Positions 9,171 to 18,630 of a DNA stretch of 64,000 nucleotides are shown piece by piece (within the stretch, counting starts at the first letter, position 1; the number at the start of each line of letters is the position of its first letter). This DNA is from Elainella sp. Prado103. GTDB taxonomy: Bacteria > Cyanobacteriota > Cyanobacteriia > Elainellales > Elainellaceae. The stretch lies in NCBI GenBank assembly GCA_025454395.1, contig JALOOM010000011.1, forward strand, positions 1 to 64,000. The letters run 5' to 3'. Position numbers and translations under genes: made by a program. The notes below the pieces were generated by a model that searched no databases, was not told the origin of the DNA, and saw nothing but the letters and a program-made list of their open reading frames with translations.

Positions 9171-12100
9171 TTAACGCACCTTAAACTGACTCACCTCCGT
9201 TTGCAGAGCTTGCGCCACATCGAGCAGTTGTTTGAAGGAATCCGAAACCTGCGTAGCTTCTGAGGAGGTTTGATCAGCAATGCTAGCGACATCGGTCATC
9301 GTTTGGGTTACCGCTTCGGAAGTTTGAGATTGAAGTTGAGCGGCTTGAGCGATCGAATTGACCAGTTCATTAATCTGAGCACTCACTGCGGCGATCTGGT
9401 TCAGATTTTGGCGAGTTTCATCCACCAGTTGGGTTCCGGCCACTACCTGCTCGGTTCCGGCTTCCATGGCAGCAACGACCTCATTCGTTTCGGCTTGAAT
9501 GCTGACAACGAGCTTTTCAATTTCAGCCGTTGCTTCTGCCGATTGGCGCGCCAATGATCGCACTTCATCTGCTACCACTGCGAATCCTCGACCTTCTTCA
9601 CCTGCTCTGGCCGCTTCAATGGAGGCATTTAACGCTAGCAGGTTGGTTTGGGCAGCAAAGGTACTAATCAGGTTAACCACCTTCGAGATTTTCTGAGATG
9701 ATTCACCCAGTCGCTTCACTTTCTTAGCAGTTTCACCTACGGTTTCTCGAATAGCTAAAATCCCTTCCACTGTACGGTTCATGGCCGTATCTCCAGCTTG
9801 TACCGTTTGAGCCGCTTGTTGCACCGCAGCTTCAGCTTCTTGGGCGTTTTGAGCTACCACGCGGATGGAATCAGCCATCTGCTGAATTCGTTCCAATGCG
9901 GCTGTAATTTCTGCCGTTTGGCGCAACGCTCCCATCGAAAGATCCCGAACGGCAGCTTCGTTCGTGTTAGTAGTAGACACTACTTGCTGAGCCGCTTCTT
10001 GCACTTGAAGTACGATCTTTCTCAAGCTATCGATCGTGGCATTGTAAGAGTCCGCCACCGTCCCAATTTCATCTTCCGTCACTTTGGCTCGCACGGTCAG
10101 ATCCCCTTGGCTGATCGGATCAACCTCCATCAACAACTCTAAAGCACGGCGCTGGAGGCTCTCCTTCAGTTGGGTTTGCTCCGCCGCCAACACTTCCGCC
10201 GTCTGTCGGGCTTCCTCCACCTCCTGCACTGAGATGGCGATCCCCAACTGAGCTGCCAACTGAGACATAAATTCAATCTCAGTTTCCTGCCAAACATAGG
10301 TCTGAGCACAGTGATGCGCCACCAACAAACCAAATAGCCTACCTTGGTTCAGGATCGGTACCACCAGGTTAGCCCGGATTTGCAAACGCTCCATCAACTT
10401 TTGGTGATCGGGGTGGAAGTTGGCATTGAGCACATCGCTCGTCGGTACAATTCGTCCATTGCGATAGGCATCTAGAAGGGTTTGCGGAATACAGGGGTCT
10501 TCAATTTTGTCCTTCAGTGCCTGAGGATACCCTGCAATGACTGCTTCATTAGAAATGTAACCACTCCAATCTGATTTAAACCGATAGATCACCACCCGAT
10601 CGACCTGCAAAAAGTGGCGCGCCCGATCCAGCGATCGATCAAACACCTGATTCAGACCCACTTCGTCGGTTGAACGAGAGTCTACCGTGATCGAAGTCAA
10701 GAAGCGGGCCTTTTCCGTCGTCACAACCTGTTGCTGAAGAATGTCCTGAATTCGAGCTGCCATGGTGTTGAGGTTGGTACCCAGGATCGCCAGTTCGTCC
10801 TCGCCTTGTACATTCAAGCGAGTATTCAAATCGCCATGCCCAATCTGTTCGGCAGCCTGAGCAGCTTCCATCAAGGGTTGTGTAGCCCGATTAGCAATCC
10901 AGGCTGCTAAAAGACCTACGGCTGCTGCCGCTGTAGCCGCACCAAGGGTTAGCGCTAACAACAGTCGTCTTTGTGATGCAAAAGCGACGCTCTTTTCAAC
11001 CGTAGCGATAGCATTCCAACCGAGAGCGGGCAAATCTTGCCGGAAACTATCGGTATATTTGGGCATGGGCACATAGGTTAAAATCTGGCGATGATCGATC
11101 GAAACTTGCGCTTGTCTATTGGCACTGATCTCGGAGTAATGATCAAATGTTTCGCTGGCAGATAAAGGTGCTTTCAGATCCTGATAGGACGGATCGGATC
11201 CAGCAAAGATTTGCCCCGTTTGATCGGTTAAATAGAGCCGCATAGATTGCTTGATGCCATTTTCTCCGGAGCCAGTGTTAACAATCGTGGATAGCAAATC
11301 GTGCAGGTGGCTCACGGGTAAGCGAGCCCGTACAATCCCAATTGTCTGCCCAGTTGCTCGATCCCTCACTGGAGCGGCTGCATGGATACTCAAAATCCCG
11401 GAAGATTTTGAAATCTGAGGATCGCTAATGACGGGCTGATTGGTTTGCAATACAGTTTGGAAGTAGGAACGATCGCGGTGATTCTCTAAAGGCTGACCTT
11501 GTGATTGAGCCAGAACATTCCCATTTAAGTCAAAAACGGCAATGCTGTTATAGATCGGATAAGCTTTAACGAACTGATCAAGCGCGGCTTGCTTGTCTTG
11601 TCGAGTGGTAGATAAACGCAATTGTGGATCGGTAAAAACATTCAGATTAGCCATAATTTGAATGTCTCCGTATCGCTCCCGCATGTAGAAAGCAACTTTA
11701 TCCAGAATCTCGCTCGTGGTGGTTTTCTGTGAACTCGAGATTTCTTGGGTTAAAGTGGTACGGGCCAACTGATATGCCACTCCCCCCATCAATAAAGCTG
11801 GAACTGTCCCCATCAGAATTGCTAGAACCGTCGCTTTACGTCGAATGCTAAACCGCCAAGAATTCCCCCGCCAGATCTTCGCAAATTTCTCCTGAACTGA
11901 TGGGGACGGTATTGCGGATGAGGGTGGCATTGACGACGGGTGTTCTGTATTTGAAGCCAGCCATGCACTGTTGATCGCTTGATTGTTTATGCTTTGATTG
12001 TTTATGCTCTGATTGTTTATGCTCTGATTATCCACCGCCTGACTGCCGACTACATGACTATTCATATTTCCACTCATACTCCGATTTATCATCCGACCGT

Positions 12101-12341
12101 TTATCTCTTGACTCTGCATTACCTGACTGTTAAAGTTCTGATTATTTATCGCCGAGCCATTCGTCTCCTGGCCATTAATGGCTCTATCTATCCCAAGCGA
12201 CTGGGAATCTCCAGCGAGATTTGACCGATGGATGGGGGGCGGTGGCGGGGGCAGCATTTTCTGTTTCCCTGGGCTAGAGAGGGAAACACCATTACCATTG
12301 ACGGAGATCTCAGGGGTTGGGTTGGGCAAGTTCTGGGTCAT
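9171..12341 (-). CDS. Methyl-accepting chemoreceptor with dCache, HAMP and GAF domains (PilJ/HmpD/PixJ-like)
   Basis: 1056 residues from ATG 12341. Order: a long N-terminal cytoplasmic tail rich in N, Q and S with SINNQ repeats; TM1 at about 170-192; a periplasmic dCache-like sensor; TM2 at about 465-485; HAMP; a GAF domain at about 555-705; a second HAMP-like segment ([18 protein letters not shown]); and an MCP signalling hairpin whose tip reads [20 protein letters not shown]. The GAF resembles cyanobacteriochrome GAFs ([34 protein letters not shown]). However, where bilin-binding members have cysteine before histidine it has aspartate (PDH, D645, codon 10407-10409). Light sensing through a covalent bilin is therefore unlikely. 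The receptor presumably drives type IV pilus-based motility with its cluster partners. Confidence 0.93.
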   Translation of the reverse strand: MTQNLPNPTPEISVNGNGVSLSSPGKQKMLPPPPPPIHRSNLAGDSQSLGIDRAINGQETNGSAINNQNFNSQVMQSQEINGRMINRSMSGNMNSHVVGSQAVDNQSINNQSINNQSINNQAINSAWLASNTEHPSSMPPSSAIPSPSVQEKFAKIWRGNSWRFSIRRKATVLAILMGTVPALLMGGVAYQLARTTLTQEISSSQKTTTSEILDKVAFYMRERYGDIQIMANLNVFTDPQLRLSTTRQDKQAALDQFVKAYPIYNSIAVFDLNGNVLAQSQGQPLENHRDRSYFQTVLQTNQPVISDPQISKSSGILSIHAAAPVRDRATGQTIGIVRARLPVSHLHDLLSTIVNTGSGENGIKQSMRLYLTDQTGQIFAGSDPSYQDLKAPLSASETFDHYSEISANRQAQVSIDHRQILTYVPMPKYTDSFRQDLPALGWNAIATVEKSVAFASQRRLLLALTLGAATAAAAVGLLAAWIANRATQPLMEAAQAAEQIGHGDLNTRLNVQGEDELAILGTNLNTMAARIQDILQQQVVTTEKARFLTSITVDSRSTDEVGLNQVFDRSLDRARHFLQVDRVVIYRFKSDWSGYISNEAVIAGYPQALKDKIEDPCIPQTLLDAYRNGRIVPTSDVLNANFHPDHQKLMERLQIRANLVVPILNQGRLFGLLVAHHCAQTYVWQETEIEFMSQLAAQLGIAISVQEVEEARQTAEVLAAEQTQLKESLQRRALELLMEVDPISQGDLTVRAKVTEDEIGTVADSYNATIDSLRKIVLQVQEAAQQVVSTTNTNEAAVRDLSMGALRQTAEITAALERIQQMADSIRVVAQNAQEAEAAVQQAAQTVQAGDTAMNRTVEGILAIRETVGETAKKVKRLGESSQKISKVVNLISTFAAQTNLLALNASIEAARAGEEGRGFAVVADEVRSLARQSAEATAEIEKLVVSIQAETNEVVAAMEAGTEQVVAGTQLVDETRQNLNQIAAVSAQINELVNSIAQAAQLQSQTSEAVTQTMTDVASIADQTSSEATQVSDSFKQLLDVAQALQTEVSQFKVR
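11980..12024 (-). repeat. 15-bp in-frame tandem repeat in receptor N-terminal tail
   Basis: Three copies of a 15-base unit (TGATTGTTTATGCTY on the plus strand) at 11980, 11995 and 12010, with degenerate neighbours on both sides. They encode [10 protein letters not shown] repeats in the cytoplasmic tail before TM1. The unit length keeps the frame. Confidence 0.9.
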
Positions 12342-12590
12342 GACAGTTCTCAATCAGATTCAGTAGTCAGAAGTCAAATGAGCAGACAAGTTCAGCGGGT
12401 AGATCGGCAATTGACATAAACCCTAACCGACTCGCGACAAGGTAAAATTAGGTGGAATGATGTGGGATAACGATCGATGCCAAGTTTCACACTCGATTCA
12501 TCCAGTGAAAACACCAGGTAAGAACCAAACTGGAGTGAATAAAATAAAGCACTCAGATTGTTGCTTCAAGAATCAATAGAGAGATGATAA

Positions 12591-13142
12591 TCAACCTTTT
12601 GGCATGGCAGACAAAATGACATTTCCATCCAAGCAAGACAACATTTCACCATTCGGCTTTAGCCAGTAACCCCGTAAAAAGGGGGTAAGTTCTGACTGTA
12701 CGGCAGTAGGGGGTGGCACTTGAATACAGGCTGGATCACACCACTCAATATCCTGAACCTGTGTCACAGCTAAACCCATGACCTGACGATCACTCCCGGA
12801 TGTAGTTTTGCCAGCCGGATGCAACACCATTGCCGTACAGATAGAAAGACTCACCGATTGCTGATACCAAGGAGTTAATCCGAGTAAATGTCCGAGATCA
12901 ACCATCCACAGAACATCTCCGCGCCAGTTATAAACCCCCATCACCCAAGCCGGTAGGTGAGGAATTGGCGTAATTTGTCCGGCTGGAATTTTCAATACTT
13001 CAGTCACTTGGCTGACAGGCAACAATGCCAACATATCCGAGCCGAGTAGGCAGCGTAAAAACTGCTCGCTGGATGAACCAGGGGAATCAGTCACGGGCAG
13101 TGGAGAAGAAGGGCGGGTAGGAAAGATCGTAGATTCAGACAT
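12591..13142 (-). CDS. CheW-like adaptor (PilI/HmpC/PixI-like)
   Basis: 183 residues with a single CheW domain: FLRCLLGSDMLALLPVSQVT, PHLPAWVMGVYNWRGDVLWM, then VDLGHLLGL and VMGLAVTQVQDIEW. The first 28 residues are a flexible Ser/Pro-rich lead. In clusters of this type this CheW couples the receptor to the CheA-type kinase. It lies 31 bases downstream of the receiver gene and about 250 bases upstream of the receptor gene, on the same strand, matching the canonical order receiver - CheW - MCP - CheA. Starts at ATG 13142. Confidence 0.9.
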   Translation of the reverse strand: MSESTIFPTRPSSPLPVTDSPGSSSEQFLRCLLGSDMLALLPVSQVTEVLKIPAGQITPIPHLPAWVMGVYNWRGDVLWMVDLGHLLGLTPWYQQSVSLSICTAMVLHPAGKTTSGSDRQVMGLAVTQVQDIEWCDPACIQVPPPTAVQSELTPFLRGYWLKPNGEMLSCLDGNVILSAMPKG

Positions 13143-13173
13143 GGTAGGACTCGCAGTAGCGGCTTGAATCCCA

Positions 13174-13539
13174 TTAAGGGGTGATCAGTTTCTTGACGGT
13201 ACGGATCAATTCGTCTTGATCGATCGGTTTTGGAATGTAAGCATCTGCTCCCTGTTTCATACCCCAGAACTTATCCATTTCTGTTCCCTTTGTCGATGAA
13301 ATGATCACAGGAATTTTGCGAGTTTTCGCTTCTGCCTTCAATTCACGACAAACTTCAAAGCCGCTACGTCCTGGCAAAACAACATCGACGATGATAATGT
13401 CAGGCTGAGAATGATTGATTTTCTCTAAGCCTTCTTCGCCTGTATTCGCCGTCCATACATCGATCCCTGCCTGCTTGAGGCAAGCGGTGACTACTTCTCT
13501 ATCCGTCATCGAGTCATCAATCACTAACACAGTACTCAT
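13174..13539 (-). CDS. CheY-like single-domain response regulator (PilH/HmpB/PixH-like)
   Basis: 121 residues, one receiver domain: VLVIDDSMTDREVV with acidic pair D8/D9, phospho-acceptor D52 in IIIVDVVLPGRSG, the switch residues in IISSTKG, and K104 in YIPKPID. There is no output domain, so it probably acts by protein contact or as a phosphate sink for the CheA-type kinase. Two ATGs compete, 13545 and 13539. The AAAGGTG sequence upstream is too close to the first but well spaced for the second, so I chose 13539. It is the second gene of the cluster. Confidence 0.92.
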   Translation of the reverse strand: MSTVLVIDDSMTDREVVTACLKQAGIDVWTANTGEEGLEKINHSQPDIIIVDVVLPGRSGFEVCRELKAEAKTRKIPVIISSTKGTEMDKFWGMKQGADAYIPKPIDQDELIRTVKKLITP

Positions 13540-13729
13540 TACCATTCACCTTTGTATTAAAAAACTCAACAGTTGATAACTGAACATCTCCTATGGCTAG
13601 GACGGGAGACATCCTCAGGAAATTTCCGCTTCAGGATTAATCGGCCTGAATTTATGAGACCTCATCCATATTTAGGGTTCCCGATTTTTGGGTGAGAACT
13701 GCTGTCTTGCCGGAATTGGCAGGATGGGA

Positions 13730-14935
13730 TCAGACCGCTGCATTTTGCTGCAAGTGTTTGCGAATCACTCCCAAAACTAAGCTCGCATCCGGTGGCTTGG
13801 AGAGAAAGTCTGAGGCTCCAACTAGCTTGGCCCGCACCCGATCCACCAAACCATCTTGTCCCGTCAAAATCACGATCGGGGTTTCCTTAAACAGCGATAG
13901 CTTTCGGAGTTGCCCGCAAATCTCATACCCATTGGCATTCGGCATAACCAGATCGAGAAAGATCAAAGCTGGCTTGCGCGACATTAAGGTAGCGATCGCT
14001 CGCAAAGGATCATTGATGGACAGAAACTGGTAGTTTGCTCCCTTTAAAATTTCACCCATGCTCTGACAAATTAGAGGACTGTCATCAACGCAGGCAATTA
14101 ATGGGCTCGGAGCGGCAGGCACAGCTACAGGTGTGACCACAACCGGACGAACCGGCGATGGCAGATCGGGAATATCGACCAGTTCAATAAAGCCCCGCTG
14201 CACATAAGGCAGTAAGGAACGAGTAATGTCAATCACACTTCGGCGCATCTGAATCGCTAAATCACGAAGTGTACGCTGCCCATCTAAGAGTTTACTGAGA
14301 ACCTGGTAGAGACCTGCGGAAGTATTTTCCTGCAAGGCTTTTGGTTGACGGATCACAGGGGCTGCATTGGGCGATCGATCCGCGATATTAGCCGCCTGCC
14401 AACCTTTCCACAGCTCTTGCACTTCAGCGGCAATTTGCTCTGCATCGATCAAGGCAAGGTGATTGGTCAGAGTCTGATCTTGCTTAATTTCGTAAGTGAC
14501 CTGCCGCGCTTGGGTGACATCAAACAAAGCCTCCACGATCAACATCCGAATAATCTTCATCGCCTGATCGCGGCTGATCTTTTGTTGCTCAACCCATAAA
14601 CTCAGGATTTGATATTGCCAACAGATACTCAGATCACGATTGCCTGCATCTTTCAAGGCTTGCTTGAAGAGCGCCGAGAACGGAGCCAGTTGGGGACAAT
14701 GCAACAATACACTACGCTTCCAACTGCGGAAACTGTGCCCTCCGCCTGTGGCAAAGGTGATGCGTCCCAAATAGATATACAGCGTCCAAGACTGTCCCTT
14801 GAGATCAGATAAAATGAGCTGACCCGTAAACTGAGGATGCTTCAACACTCTAAAAAACGCGGTCTGTTTAGAGCCAGAGAAATCCTCGATCGAAATAAGT
14901 GGCAGAGCTTCTTCAGCAGACATCGTTGCGTACAT
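13730..14935 (-). CDS. PATAN-domain response regulator (PatA/PilG/HmpA/PixG-like)
   Basis: 401 residues. An N-terminal PATAN (DUF4388) domain starts at about residue 30 (HPQFTGQLILSDLKGQSWTL, YLGRITFATGGG) and continues through a helical middle. A Pro/Val linker near 255-277 leads to a C-terminal receiver (ACVDDSPLICQSM, phospho-acceptor D328 in LIFLDLVMPNANG, lysine in FLSKPPD). PatA-type regulators head the pil/hmp/pix gene clusters of cyanobacteria and are thought to act on the pilus motors. This is the first gene of the cluster, followed by the CheY-type gene after a 190-base gap. Start is ATG 14935, with ATG 14923 as an alternative. Confidence 0.92.
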   Translation of the reverse strand: MYATMSAEEALPLISIEDFSGSKQTAFFRVLKHPQFTGQLILSDLKGQSWTLYIYLGRITFATGGGHSFRSWKRSVLLHCPQLAPFSALFKQALKDAGNRDLSICWQYQILSLWVEQQKISRDQAMKIIRMLIVEALFDVTQARQVTYEIKQDQTLTNHLALIDAEQIAAEVQELWKGWQAANIADRSPNAAPVIRQPKALQENTSAGLYQVLSKLLDGQRTLRDLAIQMRRSVIDITRSLLPYVQRGFIELVDIPDLPSPVRPVVVTPVAVPAAPSPLIACVDDSPLICQSMGEILKGANYQFLSINDPLRAIATLMSRKPALIFLDLVMPNANGYEICGQLRKLSLFKETPIVILTGQDGLVDRVRAKLVGASDFLSKPPDASLVLGVIRKHLQQNAAV

Positions 14936-15850
14936 CCGAATTCGGAATCAAATAGAACTTCAACAGCGATCGATTAGCCCCTGAGTGCAGCAAACCGTTC
15001 GGTCTCTTACCAATCGATCTCTCACACAAGGTTATCTTCGAACTTGAGACGGACAGAACCAGGCACGAACCAAACCCACTCAGTGATGATAGTGGATAAT
15101 TCAAAGCCAGCTAAATCAACAATACATATGGACAACGGCAATCCTGATGGTGCAATGAGCAATGCAAATGGAGCTATAACGGAACTTCAAGTGATATCGC
15201 AACAGGTGATTGATAGCGAGCTGAGCATACCAGGGCGTTTTCGATCGGTGCCTAGTTAGACCAGTAACCAATGCCAGTAACCAATGATAATTAGATCAGT
15301 GACAGTGCAATCAACGACAATGCAGTAGACAGTGAGATAGAGGATCTGTGGAAATTGATTGATGCTGTTAGTGTTCCCAGTCAATCCCAGTTCACTAACG
15401 ATGGATCGCTCAAAAAAGGTTTTTTTCGTGAAACTACGGAAAGATCTCAAAATTTCCTACAATCAAGCAATTGACCTCAATCTTCCCCCAGAATTGCACA
15501 TTTATGATCTAGGCAAAATCGCTTGAGTGAACTCATAGCCTGGAGCTTCTCACCTGCACTTTCACCCAACTTTTCACCCAACTTTTCACACCTATAACCT
15601 AGTTCATCTGGATGATAGGTCACAAAGGTAACCAAAAATTTTATCTCATTTTATCTTTTACATCATTTTTATGATATTTAAATTTTTATTTCGATCCCAA
15701 AAATAATTCTAAATCATCATTTCCTGTAGATATCTGTATTCCTTTTGAGTTGATCATAAAATTACTGCTCACTTAACCGATTCTGCTTCAGAGTAATTCC
15801 TAGCAGTAGTTCTACCAAGCTCACTCAACTCTCTGCATCACCTCGTAAGA
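14936..15850. other. Long divergent intergenic region, AT-rich in part
   Basis: No convincing gene. It separates the taxis cluster (minus) from the gene at 15937 (plus) and must hold the cluster promoter. Visible structure: a 13-base direct repeat CCAGTAACCAATG at about 15261-15287, a CCCAACTTTTCA repeat near 15565-15590, and a strongly AT-rich stretch at about 15630-15740. Open frames in it have no recognisable motifs. Confidence 0.5.
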
Positions 15851-15880
15851 GTACCCCGGTGGGTACTGCGACTAGGTCGC
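15851..15880. promoter_or_regulatory. Two adjacent perfect hairpins upstream of the 15937 gene
   Basis: GTACCC-CGGT-GGGTAC (15851-15866) is followed one base later by GCGAC-TAG-GTCGC (15868-15880). Both stems are perfect and lie 57-86 bases before the ATG at 15937. There is no T-run after them. They could be a leader RNA structure or a protein-binding palindrome; the function is unknown. Confidence 0.4.
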
Positions 15881-15936
15881 TAAATCCGCCACAATCGCAG
15901 CATTGACGCTCGATCAAACAGGAATTTCAAACCGTT

Positions 15937-16737
15937 ATGGAACTTTCAACTTTTGAGCTTTTGGTCAAACGAATTGCCCCGCTGAATGGGCAGCCAGCCG
16001 TTACGGCCGTGGCTCGACGGGTCGTGCAGGGTTACTTTCTGACCCTCTCCAATTTAGAATCTATTGATTTGACCTTTCAGCTCGAGTTCTTTATCAGCCG
16101 TCCCAATCCGCCCGATCCTGATCGCACCTTAGATGGTCGAGCAGATGCCATTTACGATATTGCGGGTGCCAATGTTCCCCTATTTTTGTATGGCAACAGC
16201 ACTTCGATACGCTTTGCGACTTCCTTCCGGGTTCCAGCCAAGCAAACGATTTCGGTGCAGCTATTACCCAAGCCTTTCATGTTCTCTGATCTTAATCCTG
16301 ATTTTGAAGTTCGTGGTTATGTATCCCTGAGCTTACCCGCGCTGTTCGATATCGATAGCTTCAGCTTTAAACCTCAGTCTAACCAGCCAGTTCAAGTATT
16401 GTTGAATCCGGAAATGCGGGGCACATTCTTGCCCAACAATTATCCTGCTGCACTGGGTGGTGACTTTGATCAAATCAACTATCCTTTAGCGATCGCAACC
16501 GGCAAGAGTTTGAATGCAATCACACCAGATTCTGGTTTCCTGTTGGGGATTCCCTCTGTCAGCCCTGCGGTGCGCGAAACCCTCAAAATGCAGTTTAACG
16601 ATCGGTTAGCTACAGCTAGCAGTCCAGAGGCGCGATCCCAAGCAATTGTGGAATTTGGCGATTTGGTTAGAAATAGCTCGATCACAACAGCACAGAATTT
16701 CAATGATGTAATCAACAATCAATGGAAGGTGCCATAA
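15937..16737 (+). CDS. Hypothetical protein, not recognised
   Basis: 266 residues with no signal peptide and no membrane segment. The N-terminal half looks like a beta-rich domain (VVQGYFLTLSNLESIDLTFQ, SIRFATSFRVPAKQTISVQL) and the C-terminal part is helical (SPEARSQAIVEFGDLVRN). Base composition and HIP1-like GCGATCGC sites match the neighbourhood, so transfer is not indicated. It starts at ATG 15937, 57 bases after a pair of perfect hairpins. I do not recognise a family; a conserved cyanobacterial protein is the most likely answer. It is followed after 210 bases by the DUF1350 gene on the same strand. Confidence 0.7.
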   Translation: MELSTFELLVKRIAPLNGQPAVTAVARRVVQGYFLTLSNLESIDLTFQLEFFISRPNPPDPDRTLDGRADAIYDIAGANVPLFLYGNSTSIRFATSFRVPAKQTISVQLLPKPFMFSDLNPDFEVRGYVSLSLPALFDIDSFSFKPQSNQPVQVLLNPEMRGTFLPNNYPAALGGDFDQINYPLAIATGKSLNAITPDSGFLLGIPSVSPAVRETLKMQFNDRLATASSPEARSQAIVEFGDLVRNSSITTAQNFNDVINNQWKVP

Positions 16738-16947
16738 GTTGTATGGACATCAGTATTTAGGTTAGAACCAGGGGCTTAGCATCCTAGTTGATTCCAGCCT
16801 CGGCAATGTCCTCCTGACCATAACTGCCGCTATCAGGCTTCTCAGCAGGTTCGATCGGTTCGATCGGTTCAATCAATTGATCTGATCGAACCGCGAACAT
16901 TTTGCAATGATAGACCGTTGAATCAAGATCCTGAAACCTTAATCTCT

Positions 16948-17841
16948 ATGGTGAACCTGTTGAAATTTCAACCGATCGGTTCTAGTTGGGTTGCCCTCCA
17001 TCCAGCTCCCCAAGGCGTAATTTTTTTCATTGGCGGGGCATTCTACGGAACATTGCCCACATTGTTCTATCGCTATTTCTTAAAACACCTCTATAGCGCT
17101 GGTTATACCATCGTTGCCTTGCCTTTTCGCTTCACCTTCCGCCACTGGGCTGTGGCTCGTGGGCTTTTACAAGAACAGCGGCAATTGCGCTCAGGATTAG
17201 TAGAACTGGCGCAACGGAGCGGATATAATCCAGAAATTTATAATCAACCTGAAAATTTTTTCTGGATCGGTCACAGTTTGGGATGCAAATATTTAGCCTT
17301 ATTAGAATTGTTGAGTGATCCGCAGGATGCTGAGCATTTGTCTGAACTCAATGCTGCTGAACTCGATGCTGCTGAACTCGATGCTGCTGTCATCTCCCCG
17401 TTTGGCATTTGCAATCAGCGATCCCTGTTGATGGCACCTGACATCAGTGACACCGAAAATGCCGTGCCTCGCCCATTGGCTACAGTACTGAATCACCTAG
17501 GTTGGGGAGTACAGCCCGATCGCTCCCAAACCTTGAACCGGATTCGCCAAAGTTCACTGTTTAATTTAACTGCGATCATTTCATTCAGTCAGGATACAAT
17601 TGCCGGCCGAGTGACCGATCAGGATGAAACCCGAAGTGATGTGCGTTGGTTCCTCAACCATTTGGCTGAGCGTCCCTTATTGCATGTTGAGCTGCCTGGT
17701 CAGCATTTAGAACCGATCGGGATTCAAATTGGGCATTGGATTGTCGATGGCAACCCATGGGATAAAGGGGTTCAACGGCTTGCCAACCGCCAATTAGAAG
17801 CGACAGTGCTGATGTTGCTAGAAAAATTGGCCCAGCGATAG
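16948..17841 (+). CDS. DUF1350 family protein (alpha/beta-hydrolase-like)
   Basis: 297 residues from ATG 16948; an in-frame TTG at 16918 gives ten more residues but looks less likely. The segment APQGVIFFIGGAFYGTLPTL, then YSAGYTIVALPFRFTF and FWIGHSLGCKYLALLELL are typical of DUF1350 proteins of cyanobacteria and plastids. GHSLGCK has the form of a hydrolase nucleophile elbow, so a lipase/esterase-like fold is likely but the substrate is unknown. An in-frame 15-bp repeat at 17344-17388 encodes AAELDAAELDAA in a loop. The end lies 6 bases from the convergent gene at 17848. Confidence 0.8.
   Translation: MVNLLKFQPIGSSWVALHPAPQGVIFFIGGAFYGTLPTLFYRYFLKHLYSAGYTIVALPFRFTFRHWAVARGLLQEQRQLRSGLVELAQRSGYNPEIYNQPENFFWIGHSLGCKYLALLELLSDPQDAEHLSELNAAELDAAELDAAVISPFGICNQRSLLMAPDISDTENAVPRPLATVLNHLGWGVQPDRSQTLNRIRQSSLFNLTAIISFSQDTIAGRVTDQDETRSDVRWFLNHLAERPLLHVELPGQHLEPIGIQIGHWIVDGNPWDKGVQRLANRQLEATVLMLLEKLAQR
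17344..17388 (+). repeat. 15-bp in-frame tandem repeat in the DUF1350 gene
   Basis: Three copies of GAACTCRATGCTGCT at 17344, 17359 and 17374 encode ELNAA/ELDAA repeats. Confidence 0.9.
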
Positions 17842-17847
17842 CGTATT

Positions 17848-18522
17848 CTATGCTTTCGTCCAGATCGCCAATCCACCGCCCCGCCCTCGTGCCGCAATCA
17901 TTTGATCGGTGACTAGAAAAAAGCTAAAGAAGGGCAGTTGGGCGATCGGTCGTTGCTCGAAGGGCGTTTGGGTTTTGCCCCTCCGAAACTTGCCATGGTA
18001 GAGGGCGGTCGTTAAAAAGTCGAACTGTATTTGGGTAAAGTCAAATGCCAGGAGATTTTTAGGAGAACGATAGCGAGCTGGCCCCAAAAAGCCGAGACGG
18101 AACAACCCCACTCGAAGTTGGTTCCTAATTTGCAAGTGAGCAGGATCTAAGGTTTCATCTAGTGGTTGGGCGGGTGGATGGGTATTGGAATCCTCGCTAT
18201 TCTGGACATCTCCAGCTACAAAACCCTCTGCCCGATCGAAGCCAATTTGAGCTTGCACAAACCCAGGTAAATAAAAACCCCTACCGAGCGTAATGCCGCC
18301 CTGCTGCCGCTTCCGGACTCCAGTTGCAAAGTAAAGCCGCCATTGCCCGATCAGTTCGTCTGGGGTATAAGTTCGATGTTGATGCTTCGTGGCTTTTTCC
18401 GCTGCAATCAACGCTTCGATCACCTGATTAGGAGTTGGCCGATCGGCCGATCGCGTTTGAGCAGATTGGGCAACCGCCATCAAAACTTGCTGGTAATCGG
18501 GCAGGACAGGAGATTCCACCAT
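17848..18522 (-). CDS. Conserved hypothetical protein, PAP/fibrillin-like features
   Basis: 224 residues, no signal peptide or membrane helix. The middle reads LIGQWRLYFATGVRKRQQGG and the end FLVTDQMIAARGRGGGLAIW. The layout (a 'limit-of-rise' WRL-F-TG strand and a terminal RGRGGGLA strand) recalls the PAP/fibrillin family of plastid-lipid-associated proteins, but the match is weak and by eye only. A HQHRTYTPDELIG stretch precedes the core. It starts at ATG 18522 and converges with the DUF1350 gene, leaving 6 bases between them. Confidence 0.65.
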   Translation of the reverse strand: MVESPVLPDYQQVLMAVAQSAQTRSADRPTPNQVIEALIAAEKATKHQHRTYTPDELIGQWRLYFATGVRKRQQGGITLGRGFYLPGFVQAQIGFDRAEGFVAGDVQNSEDSNTHPPAQPLDETLDPAHLQIRNQLRVGLFRLGFLGPARYRSPKNLLAFDFTQIQFDFLTTALYHGKFRRGKTQTPFEQRPIAQLPFFSFFLVTDQMIAARGRGGGLAIWTKA

Positions 18523-18630
18523 GGTTAGAAGACAAGGATTTATAATGCTGGAGTAGATAGGGACAACAGGCGAGGCTTTGGAACAACGAAGGTCTCTCAG
18601 CCCAGATCCCTCTAGATTAGCTTGTCCGAC

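Noticed and set aside
15851-15866. NtcA site (GTA-N8-TAC)
   Set aside because: The palindrome is GTA-N10-TAC and has no suitable -10 box at the usual distance.
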